Of a stretch of 64,000 nucleotides of DNA, positions 33,255 to 42,275 are shown in pieces. Location of the stretch: assembly GCA_016795365.1 (NCBI GenBank), contig JAEUHN010000038.1, positions 1-64,000 of the forward strand, in the 5' to 3' direction. A program made the position numbers and the translations under genes. Numbering within the stretch: the first letter of the stretch is position 1; each line of letters opens with the position of its first letter. The notes beneath the pieces are model-generated. The model saw nothing but the letters and a program-made list of their open reading frames with translations, was not told the origin of the DNA and did not search any database. Origin of the DNA: Verrucomicrobiaceae bacterium (GTDB lineage Bacteria; Verrucomicrobiota; Verrucomicrobiia; Verrucomicrobiales; Verrucomicrobiaceae).

Positions 33255-36200
33255 AGGTGTAGGTGAAGCGGAGGACGATGTCCTTGAGCTTGGTGAAGTC
33301 GATGTTCCGGTTGGCGGGGTTCTCGGTGTTGATGCGGAGAATCCATTCCGTGGTGCCGACGGGGCGGTCGGCGAGGCCGGCGTTGTCGAACTCGGTGAGC
33401 GGGCGGCCTCCCGTGGCTCCGTTGATGCGGGCGGGGAAGGCGGTGGCGAAGACGGTGCGGTCGAGGTTGTCCACGTTGAAGCTCAGCTTCATGAGGTCGT
33501 CTGCGGCGGGTGGCGCGGCCCAGTAGCGGCGCAGGGTGACCATGCCGCTCTGGATGAAATCAATCTCCGCCACCTGCTGATCGCTGAAGCCGCTCTCCGC
33601 ATACAGATCGGCGGCGATGGTGGCGAGGCGCATGTTCCAGCGGCTGCCGGTGGCGGGGAAGTAGGTGTTGTCCTCAATGCCGAGCGGGAAGCGAATCTCC
33701 AGGGTGGGGTTGGCGCTGTTGTAGAAGTTGGCGATGCGGTTGTTCTCCAGGTAATTGCGGAAGTCGGCGATGCTCTTCTCCAGCGTGTAGCCGGTGGCGG
33801 TGTTCGGTTTGAGGCCCAGCACATGCTCGCGCAGGGAGATCGGCACGGCGGAGATCGGGGCGCTGCGGTTCGGGCCGCGCACGCTGGTCACGTTCACCCG
33901 GCGCAGCTTGCTGTCCCATTCCTTGAGCGCGTCCAGGTAATCCTTCGCCTCGTCCGCGCTGCGCACGATGAAAAGGCTGTCCAGCTTGGTGAACTTGTCG
34001 AAGAGCGTGTTTGTGAGCGCCGGCGGCTCCTGGCTGTTGGCGGGAATGAGGAGCGGATTGCGATACGGCTCCGTCCACTCGTATTCGAGGGTCTTGGCCA
34101 GGCGGTAGAGCTTGTCGATCGCATACTCCAGCTCCGCCTGCGCTCGTTTTTCAGCCAGCGAGGCGGAAATGCGGAAGCTGGGGTCCATGAAGTAAAGATC
34201 GGCGGCCGTGTCGCGCGTGTGGGCGAGATCTTCGATGTAGCGCTCCATCTGTGCCTTCATGCTGTCGAGGCGCAAGTAGGCTTGATCGAGCTGGGCTTTG
34301 GCGCGGCGGATGGCGATGCTTATGTTGGCTTGTTGAAGCAATATTTTTCGTATCTCCAACTCCAACTGCACATCGGCTATCCGTGCTTGTTGCAGAGTTT
34401 GGATGTCACGGTCAGAGGCGTTCAGATAGCCAGAGATGATCGGCCCGGTGTTAACATTGAGTGACCAAAATGGTGCCGGTGGAAAACCGCCAACTCCTGT
34501 CTGGAGCGTAATTCCGTTTGCATAGCCACGCGCTATATCATGCGCCTTGAGTTTGGCGGTCGCCTCAAGATTGATGACCTCGACTTCTGCGTTTGCCCAT
34601 TGAGAAATCTTGATGCCCTCATACAGATTATTGAGCGTCGTCACTTGGTCTTGGAGGTTTAACCCCGCATCAAAAATGGCGGCCACCTGAGCACCGTATT
34701 CTCCAAGAATGGTTGGATCGGCGTTTGGATAATTGGAGTTTAGGTAGTTTAGCCGCGAGTAAAAAGTATTCCTGAAGTCCTTTTGGTCTGTCACCGTCTG
34801 AAGGTTGTTGTAGCTAGCTGGATCGATGCCAGTCAGGAGCTTCAGGGGTGTGATGTAGCTATTCCGCTGACTCAGAAGTTCATTGCGCAGGTCGGCTTGG
34901 TTACGATCGAAGGTGCGTTTCTCATTTCGGGCGTCGACTTCGGCTTCGCGAGCATCACTCACCGCCTCCTGCGCGTCCTGGTGGATGGCGACGAAGCTCT
35001 CGTTGGGGATGAAGCTGCCGTCGTTGCCGAGCGGGTTCACACCGGCGTTGATCTTGTCGAACAGGTCGGTGGCGATCTTGACGTGGGCCATGAGGCTGCC
35101 GCCCTCATTCTGGGCGAACTGGTTTTCCGTCTGGCCGTTCGCCATCAGGGCCATCATCAGGTAACTCTGCGTGGCAGCGACCTTGGCTTCCTCTTTGGCC
35201 TCAGGCAGGGCGGTTTCATCTTGGAGGCTGTGACGCCAGAGCACCTTGGCCTTCTCTACCCGCGCCTGGGCCTGACCATCTGCCGCGCCGGAGAGCTGCC
35301 AGTATTCATTTTTCACCGGAATGGGCGCTCCGCTCAGCGTGCTGTCCTGGAAGGTAACGTATTGGGGGAACTGTGGATAGGGGGCGATCTTTGACGGATC
35401 AGGAGTCGGGCGCAGGATTGCCGGGCCATAAGCCCGCACCGCGTAGGCGGCGTATTGGGTGCTCTGGCTGAAATCGAGTGCGGCAGTCTCCAGAGCGGCG
35501 GTCTCTTCACGCGCACCAATGGGTGTCGGCAGACGATCTGGCACCGTCGCCGGGTCCACCAGGCGCGGATAGCGGAGGCGCAGGGCGTCGATCATGCCTT
35601 GATAGCCACGCAGGCTCTGACCTTGGAGCAATTCGTTGACGCTCTCGGCCATTGCGAGGGCGTATCCGCCCTGATACGGATCGCGGGCGGTAATGGGTAT
35701 CAGGGCGTTGTATTGTTCGTAAAAGGCGTCCTCCAAGTGGCCGAAATAGACGTGGCTGTTCAGCCCGGACGCGTCCTTGGAGGAGTATGAGCGGATTACA
35801 TCGTTCCAGCCATAGCGTTCCGGGAAGCCCTGCCGGTAAGCCCGCCCCATAGAGAGCTTCGCCGGAGTGGTAAGAATGACCAGGAAATCGACTTGTGTGA
35901 CCGCAGGCGACCACGTGGCGCTGCCGCCATTCACCTGATACTGCACTTTGAGCGAGACGTTGTATTTCTGGGCGGCGGTGGGGTAGTAGAAGTCCGCCCC
36001 GGAGTCGCCTGTGAATTTGGCCGTGACACTGTCTCTGCCGCTTCCCACCACATCGTCCGCTCCATTTCCATCCAAATCCCAGGCATACGAAGTCACCGAT
36101 CCCGTGACACCTGCCTTGAAGCTGACCTCAGCAAAGAACTTGATGGCATCGGTGCGAGGCGCAGTGGTTCGAGCGAGCCGCGGGTTGCCATAGAAGCTAA

Positions 36201-36660
36201 CGTTGATGTTGGGATCAGAGGTGTCCTTTTGGCGAACGATGAAGGCAGGGTCCGCAACGCCATCAAGGCCAAACATGTCCTCGGTGATGCCATGGGTGCC
36301 ATTTTGGATGATGGAATTGTCCGTTTTTGTGATTTGCAGGCGCGGCGTGTAGCTGCGGGCCGTCGTGGAGTAGGCCGTGCCCATATTTGTGTTGTAAACC
36401 GCCTGCCAGGTGGTGTTGATCTGCTCCGAAGTTACTGCGCCACCAACGCTCTTCTGCTCATCCCACAAACCATCTCCATCGAAGTCCCATTTCCAGCTCT
36501 TGATGCTGGACAGCGGCACGGTGGACTCATCCACCAGATAGCTGAACACGACGCTATCCCCATGCTCGACATCGAAGGGGCGTGCCAGAAACTGAAGTGG
36601 CTGCTGGGCGGATACAACCGAAACCAGCAGCAGAAATAATGGTGCTGCGAAACGTTGCAT
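33223..36660 (-). CDS. Large exported TcA-like protein
   Basis: 1,145 residues from ATG 36660; TTG 36669 is an alternative. A signal peptide (MQRFAAPLFLLLVSVVSAQ) is followed by a PKD-like region with WKWDFDGDGLWDE and YAWDLDGNGADD. The helical middle includes a long coiled coil (about 745-870, LELEIRKILLQQANISIAIR). The C-terminal 150 residues (NMRLATIAADLYAESGFSD, TEWILRINTENPANRNIDF, LKDIVLRFTYTYG) resemble the end of Tc toxin A subunits, where 'F.Y..ISDV..HI.YTA' forms the TcB-binding domain. It is about 45% identical by eye to the protein at 42276-45731. It may dock onto the Rhs protein. The Tc relation is inferred from pattern only. Confidence 0.7.
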   Translation of the reverse strand: MQRFAAPLFLLLVSVVSAQQPLQFLARPFDVEHGDSVVFSYLVDESTVPLSSIKSWKWDFDGDGLWDEQKSVGGAVTSEQINTTWQAVYNTNMGTAYSTTARSYTPRLQITKTDNSIIQNGTHGITEDMFGLDGVADPAFIVRQKDTSDPNINVSFYGNPRLARTTAPRTDAIKFFAEVSFKAGVTGSVTSYAWDLDGNGADDVVGSGRDSVTAKFTGDSGADFYYPTAAQKYNVSLKVQYQVNGGSATWSPAVTQVDFLVILTTPAKLSMGRAYRQGFPERYGWNDVIRSYSSKDASGLNSHVYFGHLEDAFYEQYNALIPITARDPYQGGYALAMAESVNELLQGQSLRGYQGMIDALRLRYPRLVDPATVPDRLPTPIGAREETAALETAALDFSQSTQYAAYAVRAYGPAILRPTPDPSKIAPYPQFPQYVTFQDSTLSGAPIPVKNEYWQLSGAADGQAQARVEKAKVLWRHSLQDETALPEAKEEAKVAATQSYLMMALMANGQTENQFAQNEGGSLMAHVKIATDLFDKINAGVNPLGNDGSFIPNESFVAIHQDAQEAVSDAREAEVDARNEKRTFDRNQADLRNELLSQRNSYITPLKLLTGIDPASYNNLQTVTDQKDFRNTFYSRLNYLNSNYPNADPTILGEYGAQVAAIFDAGLNLQDQVTTLNNLYEGIKISQWANAEVEVINLEATAKLKAHDIARGYANGITLQTGVGGFPPAPFWSLNVNTGPIISGYLNASDRDIQTLQQARIADVQLELEIRKILLQQANISIAIRRAKAQLDQAYLRLDSMKAQMERYIEDLAHTRDTAADLYFMDPSFRISASLAEKRAQAELEYAIDKLYRLAKTLEYEWTEPYRNPLLIPANSQEPPALTNTLFDKFTKLDSLFIVRSADEAKDYLDALKEWDSKLRRVNVTSVRGPNRSAPISAVPISLREHVLGLKPNTATGYTLEKSIADFRNYLENNRIANFYNSANPTLEIRFPLGIEDNTYFPATGSRWNMRLATIAADLYAESGFSDQQVAEIDFIQSGMVTLRRYWAAPPAADDLMKLSFNVDNLDRTVFATAFPARINGATGGRPLTEFDNAGLADRPVGTTEWILRINTENPANRNIDFTKLKDIVLRFTYTYGNAPEFPNF

Positions 36661-36665
36661 GGCCG

Positions 36666-37931
36666 TCAATGTTTGATGATGTAGTTTACGGCAGCGTTGA
36701 TAGGGCGGGTCTCGTTTCCTCCAGTTTCCGTGGAGATATCCGCTCTTGATCCAGGTGATGCCACACTGTAGCCAATCGTTCCACTTCCAGCACGGTATGC
36801 TGCAGAGCCGATAATTCTGCCAGGACCGTTCGCACCTGCGTCGAATCCGAAGTTGCTCTCGTGAGAATGCCTGGTGATCTGATGGCCTTGAACCGAACCT
36901 ATTTGATAGGCACCGTTTCCCCCGGGATTCATAGGGGTGCGGCCAGCGACATCGGGGTCTCTATTGCCTGCAGCCACGAATCGATTGTCCCATCCACGCA
37001 AGAATCGGCCTCTAAAATCCGGCAAATTAAAATGTGTCCCGGCGAATCCTGACGCGCTGCCGTCAGGGTTGGTTGAACCGTCTCCATAAGTAGTGCCGAT
37101 GACGGCGAATAAGATCGAAAATGTCGTGCGAGAGATGGGTGTTCCGTCGCAAACAAGATAACCAGGGGGGGGATTGGGGGCTGAATAAGCAAACATCGAG
37201 CCAACGGGCACCCCGACACCAGACCCCAGTTTGCTCTCTATCACTGCTCCATTAGCAATCTTGTCGCTTGTTACGGAGTTTGCGGTCAAATTATCATTTG
37301 ATACGGCAGCTGTAGCTATTTTCCCAAAAGTGACAGCACCTGCCGCCAGTTGAGTGTTAGTGATGCTCGAATCGACCAGCTTGCCTGCTTCGATACGGCC
37401 GGTTGCTGGGTTTCCATTGTTGAAAATGGCAGACCAACCAAAACTTGTCCCCAACGAGGCGCCACTGGTGGCATCAAATGCCATCATCTTCTCGGTCTTC
37501 TTCGCGTAAAAAGCCGGGATAATGAGCGACCGCGGGACCATCTCCGGATCGGCGGTGGTCGCGAGGTTGTCGGTGTCCACGGTGATGCCGAGGTATTTGG
37601 TCTGGGAGAAGTCCACGCTGGTGAGCGGGCTGATGCTGCCGAGGAAGACATTGATCATGCCGCGGGTGACGCCAATCTTCACATGCCGCTCCGACCATAC
37701 CGGCTGCCCGCCGACGGCCTGGTCGTAAAGGTTGAAGATGACGGAGTATTGGCCGTCCGCGACGATGGTGCCCGCCTGGTTCGTCACCTGGCCCTGAAAG
37801 GGGATGTAGAGCGGGCTCTCCGCCCCGAATGACGAATGCGGAATGGCGAATGACGAAAGGAGGAACGCGACGAGGAGACAGGCTCGGAGCGGTGGAGTGA
37901 TGGAGTGGTGGAGTGATGAGCTTGGCTTCAT
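36666..37931 (-). CDS. Exported tail-collar domain protein
   Basis: 421 residues from ATG 37931 (MKPSSSLHHSITPPLRACLL); the upstream frame is repeat-derived. After the signal peptide comes a domain shared with the two kelch proteins (YIPFQGQVTNQAGTIVADGQ, VWSERHVKIGVTRGMINVFL, TKYLGITVDTDN). The C-terminus has a phage tail-collar domain (VPVGSMFAYSAPNPPPGYLV, CDGTPISRTTFSILFAVIG, LPDFRGRFLRGWDN). Such domains occur in tail fibres and microcystin-dependent proteins and form trimers. The gene ends 6 bp upstream of the TTG of the TcA-like frame, so the two are probably co-translated. Confidence 0.8.
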   Translation of the reverse strand: MKPSSSLHHSITPPLRACLLVAFLLSSFAIPHSSFGAESPLYIPFQGQVTNQAGTIVADGQYSVIFNLYDQAVGGQPVWSERHVKIGVTRGMINVFLGSISPLTSVDFSQTKYLGITVDTDNLATTADPEMVPRSLIIPAFYAKKTEKMMAFDATSGASLGTSFGWSAIFNNGNPATGRIEAGKLVDSSITNTQLAAGAVTFGKIATAAVSNDNLTANSVTSDKIANGAVIESKLGSGVGVPVGSMFAYSAPNPPPGYLVCDGTPISRTTFSILFAVIGTTYGDGSTNPDGSASGFAGTHFNLPDFRGRFLRGWDNRFVAAGNRDPDVAGRTPMNPGGNGAYQIGSVQGHQITRHSHESNFGFDAGANGPGRIIGSAAYRAGSGTIGYSVASPGSRADISTETGGNETRPINAAVNYIIKH

Positions 37932-37962
37932 GGCGAATCGATGGTGATGAGCGGTGAACGAG

Positions 37963-38055
37963 AAAGGAGCGCGGACACTCTTGTCCGCTTCATGATGATT
38001 GGGCAGCTTCGCTGCGTGGAATGGAAAGTGCGGACAGGAGTGTCCGCGCTCCTTT
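37963..38055. repeat. 93-bp inverted-repeat element (MITE/BIME-like)
   Basis: AAAGGAGCGCGGACACTC (37963-37980) and GAGTGTCCGCGCTCCTTT (38038-38055) are perfect 18-bp inverted repeats. The match extends inward to about 25 of 26 bp. Related sequence is at 3161-3183. Its translation gives ERGHSCPH and DKSVRAPF, a combination I associate with verrucomicrobial genomes. Confidence 0.85.
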
Positions 38056-38062
38056 GGTGAAA

Positions 38063-41000
38063 TCATGGCAGTGTCCTCCCGGGTTGAATCTTGATGTCAC
38101 CGACGGCGCTGGGGCTGGTGGCGAAGACGGAGCCGCCGAGGGCGGTGGCGATGCGGAAGCGGTTGGGCTTCGTGCTGCCGCTGGGGATGGCGTAGGGAGT
38201 GAAGCCGACGGTATTGTTCAACTCGACGCTGCGGCTGCCGGTGGGCGTCTGCACATACGTGAGGGCCTCGTATTTCGTGGGATTGGGGCTGTTGGTGTTG
38301 AAGCGGACGTAGCGAAGGCTGGGCCAGTTGAGCGTGAGGTCGATGTCCTCAGGGCTGCCGAAGGCTGTGCCGGGCGCGACAGGGATGCGGTCGAGGTCAA
38401 AGGTGGCGCTGTCCCAGATGCTCTCTTGATAGACGAAACCGGAGGTGAGGCTGACGGGTGCGGGGGCGAGCCAAGAGACGCTCTGTGTTTGCACCTCGGT
38501 GACCGCGGCGGGACTGGCCGCCGGACTGGCCGAGCCCACATCGGTGAGCGCGCCGAAGGCCCCGACAAAGGCGTTCACCAAGATCTGCTGGTTGCCGCCG
38601 GCGGGATCGGCTGTGCCGCGATGGACGTGGATCGTTTGTGTCTTGAAGGTGTTCTCGGCACCGACGCTGCTGCCGCTGAAGGTCACTTTGGCGGTGTAAA
38701 TGCCGGGCGTGGCGTAATCGAAGGATGTCTCGGTGAGCGTGGCGATGGGGCCGGTCTGGTCGGTCACGTTGTCGCCATTGAAGTCCCAGGCGACGGTGGT
38801 GCCACCGAAGCCGAGCGGAAGATCGACGGTGAACTCGACATGCAGCGGCTGGGTGCCCGCGTAGCCGATGGGCGGGGCGGCGGTGAGCTGCGGCTGGGTG
38901 ATGGCGAGCGGCGTGATGGTGAGATCACCGAGCGCGACATCGGTTTCACTCACGAAGAAGGTGACGGTGGTGGTCTGGTAGCCGGGCTTGGAGATGTAAA
39001 GCGTGTAGTCATTCTCGGTGAGGCTCGGGATGGTGAAGGTGCCGTTGGCCGCCGCGGTGAAGGTCTGGGTGGTGACACCGCCTTCCAGGCGAATGGTGGC
39101 CCCGGCGACGGGCACGGCGGATGCCACAATGCGTCCGGTGGCCTGATGGGTGGAAGCGCCTTCAATGTTCAGCCCCCAGCTTGCCAGCGTGCCACGCTCG
39201 CCCGTGCTGCCATCCCATTCGATGACGAGTGTCCAGGTGCCATTGCCTGCGCCGGTGAATGCATTTGCCGGAATGACCAGCGAGGAGGGTATGGCGCTGT
39301 TGTCTCCGAACTCGTGGATGATGTAGGGATTGTCGTTCGGATTCGGGCCGATGAGGGAGATCTGAAGCAGCGCGGGATCGGGGAAGGTGAGGTTTAACGA
39401 CAGCGTGACGCCCTGCACCGTGACAGGCGTGGTGACATCGAAGGTGACGCTGCGGCTGGTGGTGTCGGAGCCGCCGATGTTCAGGCCGAGGTCGGCACTT
39501 TCATTGAACACACTGCGCTGGGTGGGCGTGAAGCTCTGCCGCTCCAGCACAAAGGTGCCCTCGATGAAAACGGGCTGGCTCTGCGTGAGGAAGGCATCGC
39601 TGACGAACTGGTTCTGGTCGGTGACGAGCGTGTTCCCGGAGAGCGGCGGCAACATGCCGCGGATGGACTCGATGTAGGTGCCCTCCAGTCGGTCCGGCGA
39701 GACGCGGGTGCCGAGCAGTGTGACCTCGCGGCGGATGCCATAGGGGAAGGGATTCATCACGTCCACCTTGCCGTCGCCATTGGTGTCGCGGTCCTTGGCA
39801 TCACCGGGGAACACGTCATACGGCGGTGCGTTGCGGTCTCCAGCCTTCATCTCGAAGTTGGTGGTGAGCTTGAACTGGTTCGAGGCATAGAAGACACCGT
39901 CCATATAGACATCGCGCGGGAAGAGGATGGACTGCTCTCGATTCAGCACGGCGCGGAAACCGTTGGCCTCGTTGTTATTGATCGAGAAGCTGTTCAGCAC
40001 GAGGCGCACCTCGCCGAGGGAGATGTTCCGCCCGCCGACCCGGGTGGTGGTGGCAAAGCCGCGCCAGTCGCCATCCACGGTGGCGACATCGAGCAGCAGG
40101 CTGACGGGAAACGCCTGCCCGCCGACCCAGAGCGTGATGCTGCCCGTTTTGCGTCCCGGTGTCATGCCGGTGCGGTCGGCATAGAGGAGGAGCGTGTCTT
40201 TCTCGGAGGAAACCGTCCCACTGGCATTCCGGGGGCGTGTGGTGGCTCCGCTGGGCCAGGTGCGGGCATCGGCGGGCGCGCTGTAAAGCCAGTCGCAGGT
40301 GTTTTCCAGGGACCAGGTGACAAGGCCGGAGCCGTTGTTGCCAATGGTGATGGAGACGGTGTCGGCGGTCTTTTCGAAGAGGATGGTGTCCTGCGTGTAG
40401 GGATCGTCGAGGACGCCGTTGGCATTGAGGTCATAGGGCGTGTCGCTGCCATCGCCAGCGCGGTAGCGGACTTGTTTGCCGACATACTTGGCGGGGTTGC
40501 TGCCGAGCCAGCGCGGATCGGTGGACTGGAAGGCCGCCGCAGCTTGTGGCGGTGAGGCATCGCTGTCTGAAGGCAATGCCACGAAGGGCTGTGGTGTCAG
40601 GCTGATCGTTGTGTCGCTGATCGAGTAAACCCAGTAGCCTTTGCCGGGCGAAACACCCGTCAGGTCCTTCATCGCGGGGATCGCGGTGAGGTCGTAGCCT
40701 CTGAAACGCTGGAGCGTGGTGTCGAAGGTCCACACCTGTTGGATGCGGTCAAACGACGAGCCAAACACCGCGCTGAGTTCCTGCACTTCGTTTTCATCAA
40801 GTGACACGCCGGGAAAGCCCACGAGGTTCCAGCCTTTGACGAGATTTACAGTTCCATTCCACGGCACGCCGGAGATTTGAAAATCCGTGTCTTGGGAGAG
40901 ATTTACCCAGCAGCATTTTCCTGGGACGACGGCTGCAAGATCGCTGGGAAACGAGGGCACGAGCGGTTGGTAACTCTGCCAGACACCGGGGACTGCGAGA

Positions 41001-41209
41001 TTGCCCGACGGCGTGTAGCTCCAGATTTCAATCAGGTTGCCAGGGGTGCTGAGTGAGGACTGGAACGTGCTGACTGGAATGGGGCCGTTACCCACCTGAA
41101 CGGAGAGGAGGTTCCAGCCTGCGGTGAGCGTGATTTTCTGTGTAGTCGTGGGCTCGGTGGCGACGAGCGAAGAGCACAGGGCGCAAAGAAGGGCGATCAC
41201 CCAGTTCAT
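38063..41209 (-). CDS. Exported GWNL / P-domain / PKD protein
   Basis: 1,048 residues from ATG 41209 (signal peptide NWVIALLCALCSSLVA). Two GWNL units (LTAGWNLLSVQVGNGPIPVS; LVKGWNLVGFPGVSLDENEV) open the mature protein. A central beta region follows, then a proprotein-convertase P domain (VTFDVTTPVTVQGVTLSLNL, GNGTWTLVIEWDGSTGERG, LASWGLNIEG). A carboxypeptidase-regulatory-like domain (ASAVPVAGATIRLEGG) and a PKD domain (VAWDFNGDNVTDQTG) come after. The paralogue at 49485-52721 has the same order. No protease catalytic domain is present, so it is probably a structural or adhesive surface protein. Confidence 0.8.
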   Translation of the reverse strand: MNWVIALLCALCSSLVATEPTTTQKITLTAGWNLLSVQVGNGPIPVSTFQSSLSTPGNLIEIWSYTPSGNLAVPGVWQSYQPLVPSFPSDLAAVVPGKCCWVNLSQDTDFQISGVPWNGTVNLVKGWNLVGFPGVSLDENEVQELSAVFGSSFDRIQQVWTFDTTLQRFRGYDLTAIPAMKDLTGVSPGKGYWVYSISDTTISLTPQPFVALPSDSDASPPQAAAAFQSTDPRWLGSNPAKYVGKQVRYRAGDGSDTPYDLNANGVLDDPYTQDTILFEKTADTVSITIGNNGSGLVTWSLENTCDWLYSAPADARTWPSGATTRPRNASGTVSSEKDTLLLYADRTGMTPGRKTGSITLWVGGQAFPVSLLLDVATVDGDWRGFATTTRVGGRNISLGEVRLVLNSFSINNNEANGFRAVLNREQSILFPRDVYMDGVFYASNQFKLTTNFEMKAGDRNAPPYDVFPGDAKDRDTNGDGKVDVMNPFPYGIRREVTLLGTRVSPDRLEGTYIESIRGMLPPLSGNTLVTDQNQFVSDAFLTQSQPVFIEGTFVLERQSFTPTQRSVFNESADLGLNIGGSDTTSRSVTFDVTTPVTVQGVTLSLNLTFPDPALLQISLIGPNPNDNPYIIHEFGDNSAIPSSLVIPANAFTGAGNGTWTLVIEWDGSTGERGTLASWGLNIEGASTHQATGRIVASAVPVAGATIRLEGGVTTQTFTAAANGTFTIPSLTENDYTLYISKPGYQTTTVTFFVSETDVALGDLTITPLAITQPQLTAAPPIGYAGTQPLHVEFTVDLPLGFGGTTVAWDFNGDNVTDQTGPIATLTETSFDYATPGIYTAKVTFSGSSVGAENTFKTQTIHVHRGTADPAGGNQQILVNAFVGAFGALTDVGSASPAASPAAVTEVQTQSVSWLAPAPVSLTSGFVYQESIWDSATFDLDRIPVAPGTAFGSPEDIDLTLNWPSLRYVRFNTNSPNPTKYEALTYVQTPTGSRSVELNNTVGFTPYAIPSGSTKPNRFRIATALGGSVFATSPSAVGDIKIQPGRTLP

Positions 41210-41306
41210 CGGTTCACTCCTGGCCCGATTGGTGGAGATTCGGAGCGGGAATGTTCCGCTTGGTTGATGGGAGGCAATGTGGTTCATCGTTGCTTGAAAC
41301 GGAGGC

Positions 41307-42140
41307 TCATCGCACATCGACACTCAGCTTGTAGAACAGATGGGGCGTGCCGTCGGGGGTGATATGGTCAAACCACTGAAATGCCGCCGCCGAGTTCGGC
41401 CGAATGGTGCCGATTTTGACCCAACTGCTGCCTGACAAATCTGGTGAGCAGTAAAGGGAGTATTCGCGGCTGAGCATGGCGGGGCCAAACTTGATGGAAC
41501 TCACGCCATTCACGCGGCGCACTTCGAGAATATGAAAAGTATCACCGCCACTTGTGGGATCCGTGCCGGCGACAAACTCCTGGAGATTGGTCTGACCATC
41601 GCCATCGCTATCAGTGGAACCTGGATAGGCCATGATGCCAAAGCCCTCAGCCCAAGTGCTGAAGGGAGCATAGCCTGGTGCCATACCACCGAAGTCAGTC
41701 GAGACACTCAGTCCCGAGACCATCTCGGTGAGGGCTCCGCGCTCGGCGGGAATCAGTAAACCATTGCTGCCGCTGCTTTCGTTGGTCTCCACTTCCAAAT
41801 TATCGGAGGTGCGCCGGAGATAGACGCGAACACGCTCATTGCCACGCGCCATGCCTGCGAGGCGAGGTTCCTGGCCATCATCAACCGGGACTTTGAGCAC
41901 AAACTGGCTCGAGAGCGCGTTCAAGGATGTCTGGGCGATGGTGACGCCATTGAGCTTGGCGACAACGATGAAGTCTCCGCTATTCGCGGGCACGAGGAGG
42001 ACGCCGCCGTTGTGCTTCACGTTGCCGAAGAAGATGGCGTCAGGCTCAGGGATCTTGGCGGAGAGCTGAGAGCATAGGGCAAAGAGGACAAGGATCAGAT
42101 TCCTGATTCCTGATTCTTGATTCCTGATTCTTGAGTTCAT
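41307..42140 (-). CDS. Exported protein with GTDP calcium-binding-like block
   Basis: 277 residues from ATG 42140. The first residues (NSRIRNQESGIRN) are encoded by a 7-bp tandem repeat, followed by a signal peptide (LILVLFALCSQLSA). YPGSTDSDGDGQTNLQEFVAGTDPTSG is the same type of loop as in the protein at 22005-22970, and both have a similar N-terminal beta domain and C-terminal sandwich. It lies between the two GWNL/TcA-like cassettes. Function is unknown. Confidence 0.7.
   Translation of the reverse strand: MNSRIRNQESGIRNLILVLFALCSQLSAKIPEPDAIFFGNVKHNGGVLLVPANSGDFIVVAKLNGVTIAQTSLNALSSQFVLKVPVDDGQEPRLAGMARGNERVRVYLRRTSDNLEVETNESSGSNGLLIPAERGALTEMVSGLSVSTDFGGMAPGYAPFSTWAEGFGIMAYPGSTDSDGDGQTNLQEFVAGTDPTSGGDTFHILEVRRVNGVSSIKFGPAMLSREYSLYCSPDLSGSSWVKIGTIRPNSAAAFQWFDHITPDGTPHLFYKLSVDVR
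42098..42135. repeat. Heptamer tandem repeat GATTC(C/T)T
   Basis: Five tandem copies of a 7-bp unit (GATTCCT or GATTCTT) lie at the 5' end of the exported-protein gene and encode part of its signal peptide leader. Copy number could vary by slippage. Seven is not a multiple of three, so a one-copy change would shift the frame. Confidence 0.75.
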
Positions 42141-42275
42141 AGTGGAGTGAAGTCGGTGGTGATGATCGAGAGACTCAAGGTCATTTGTGGTTGATACCAA
42201 GGTGATCGCGAGTTGTGACAAGATTTTATGAGCGGAGTGAGCAGGGGCTCATCATGAGGGTCGGCAATGGCTGCT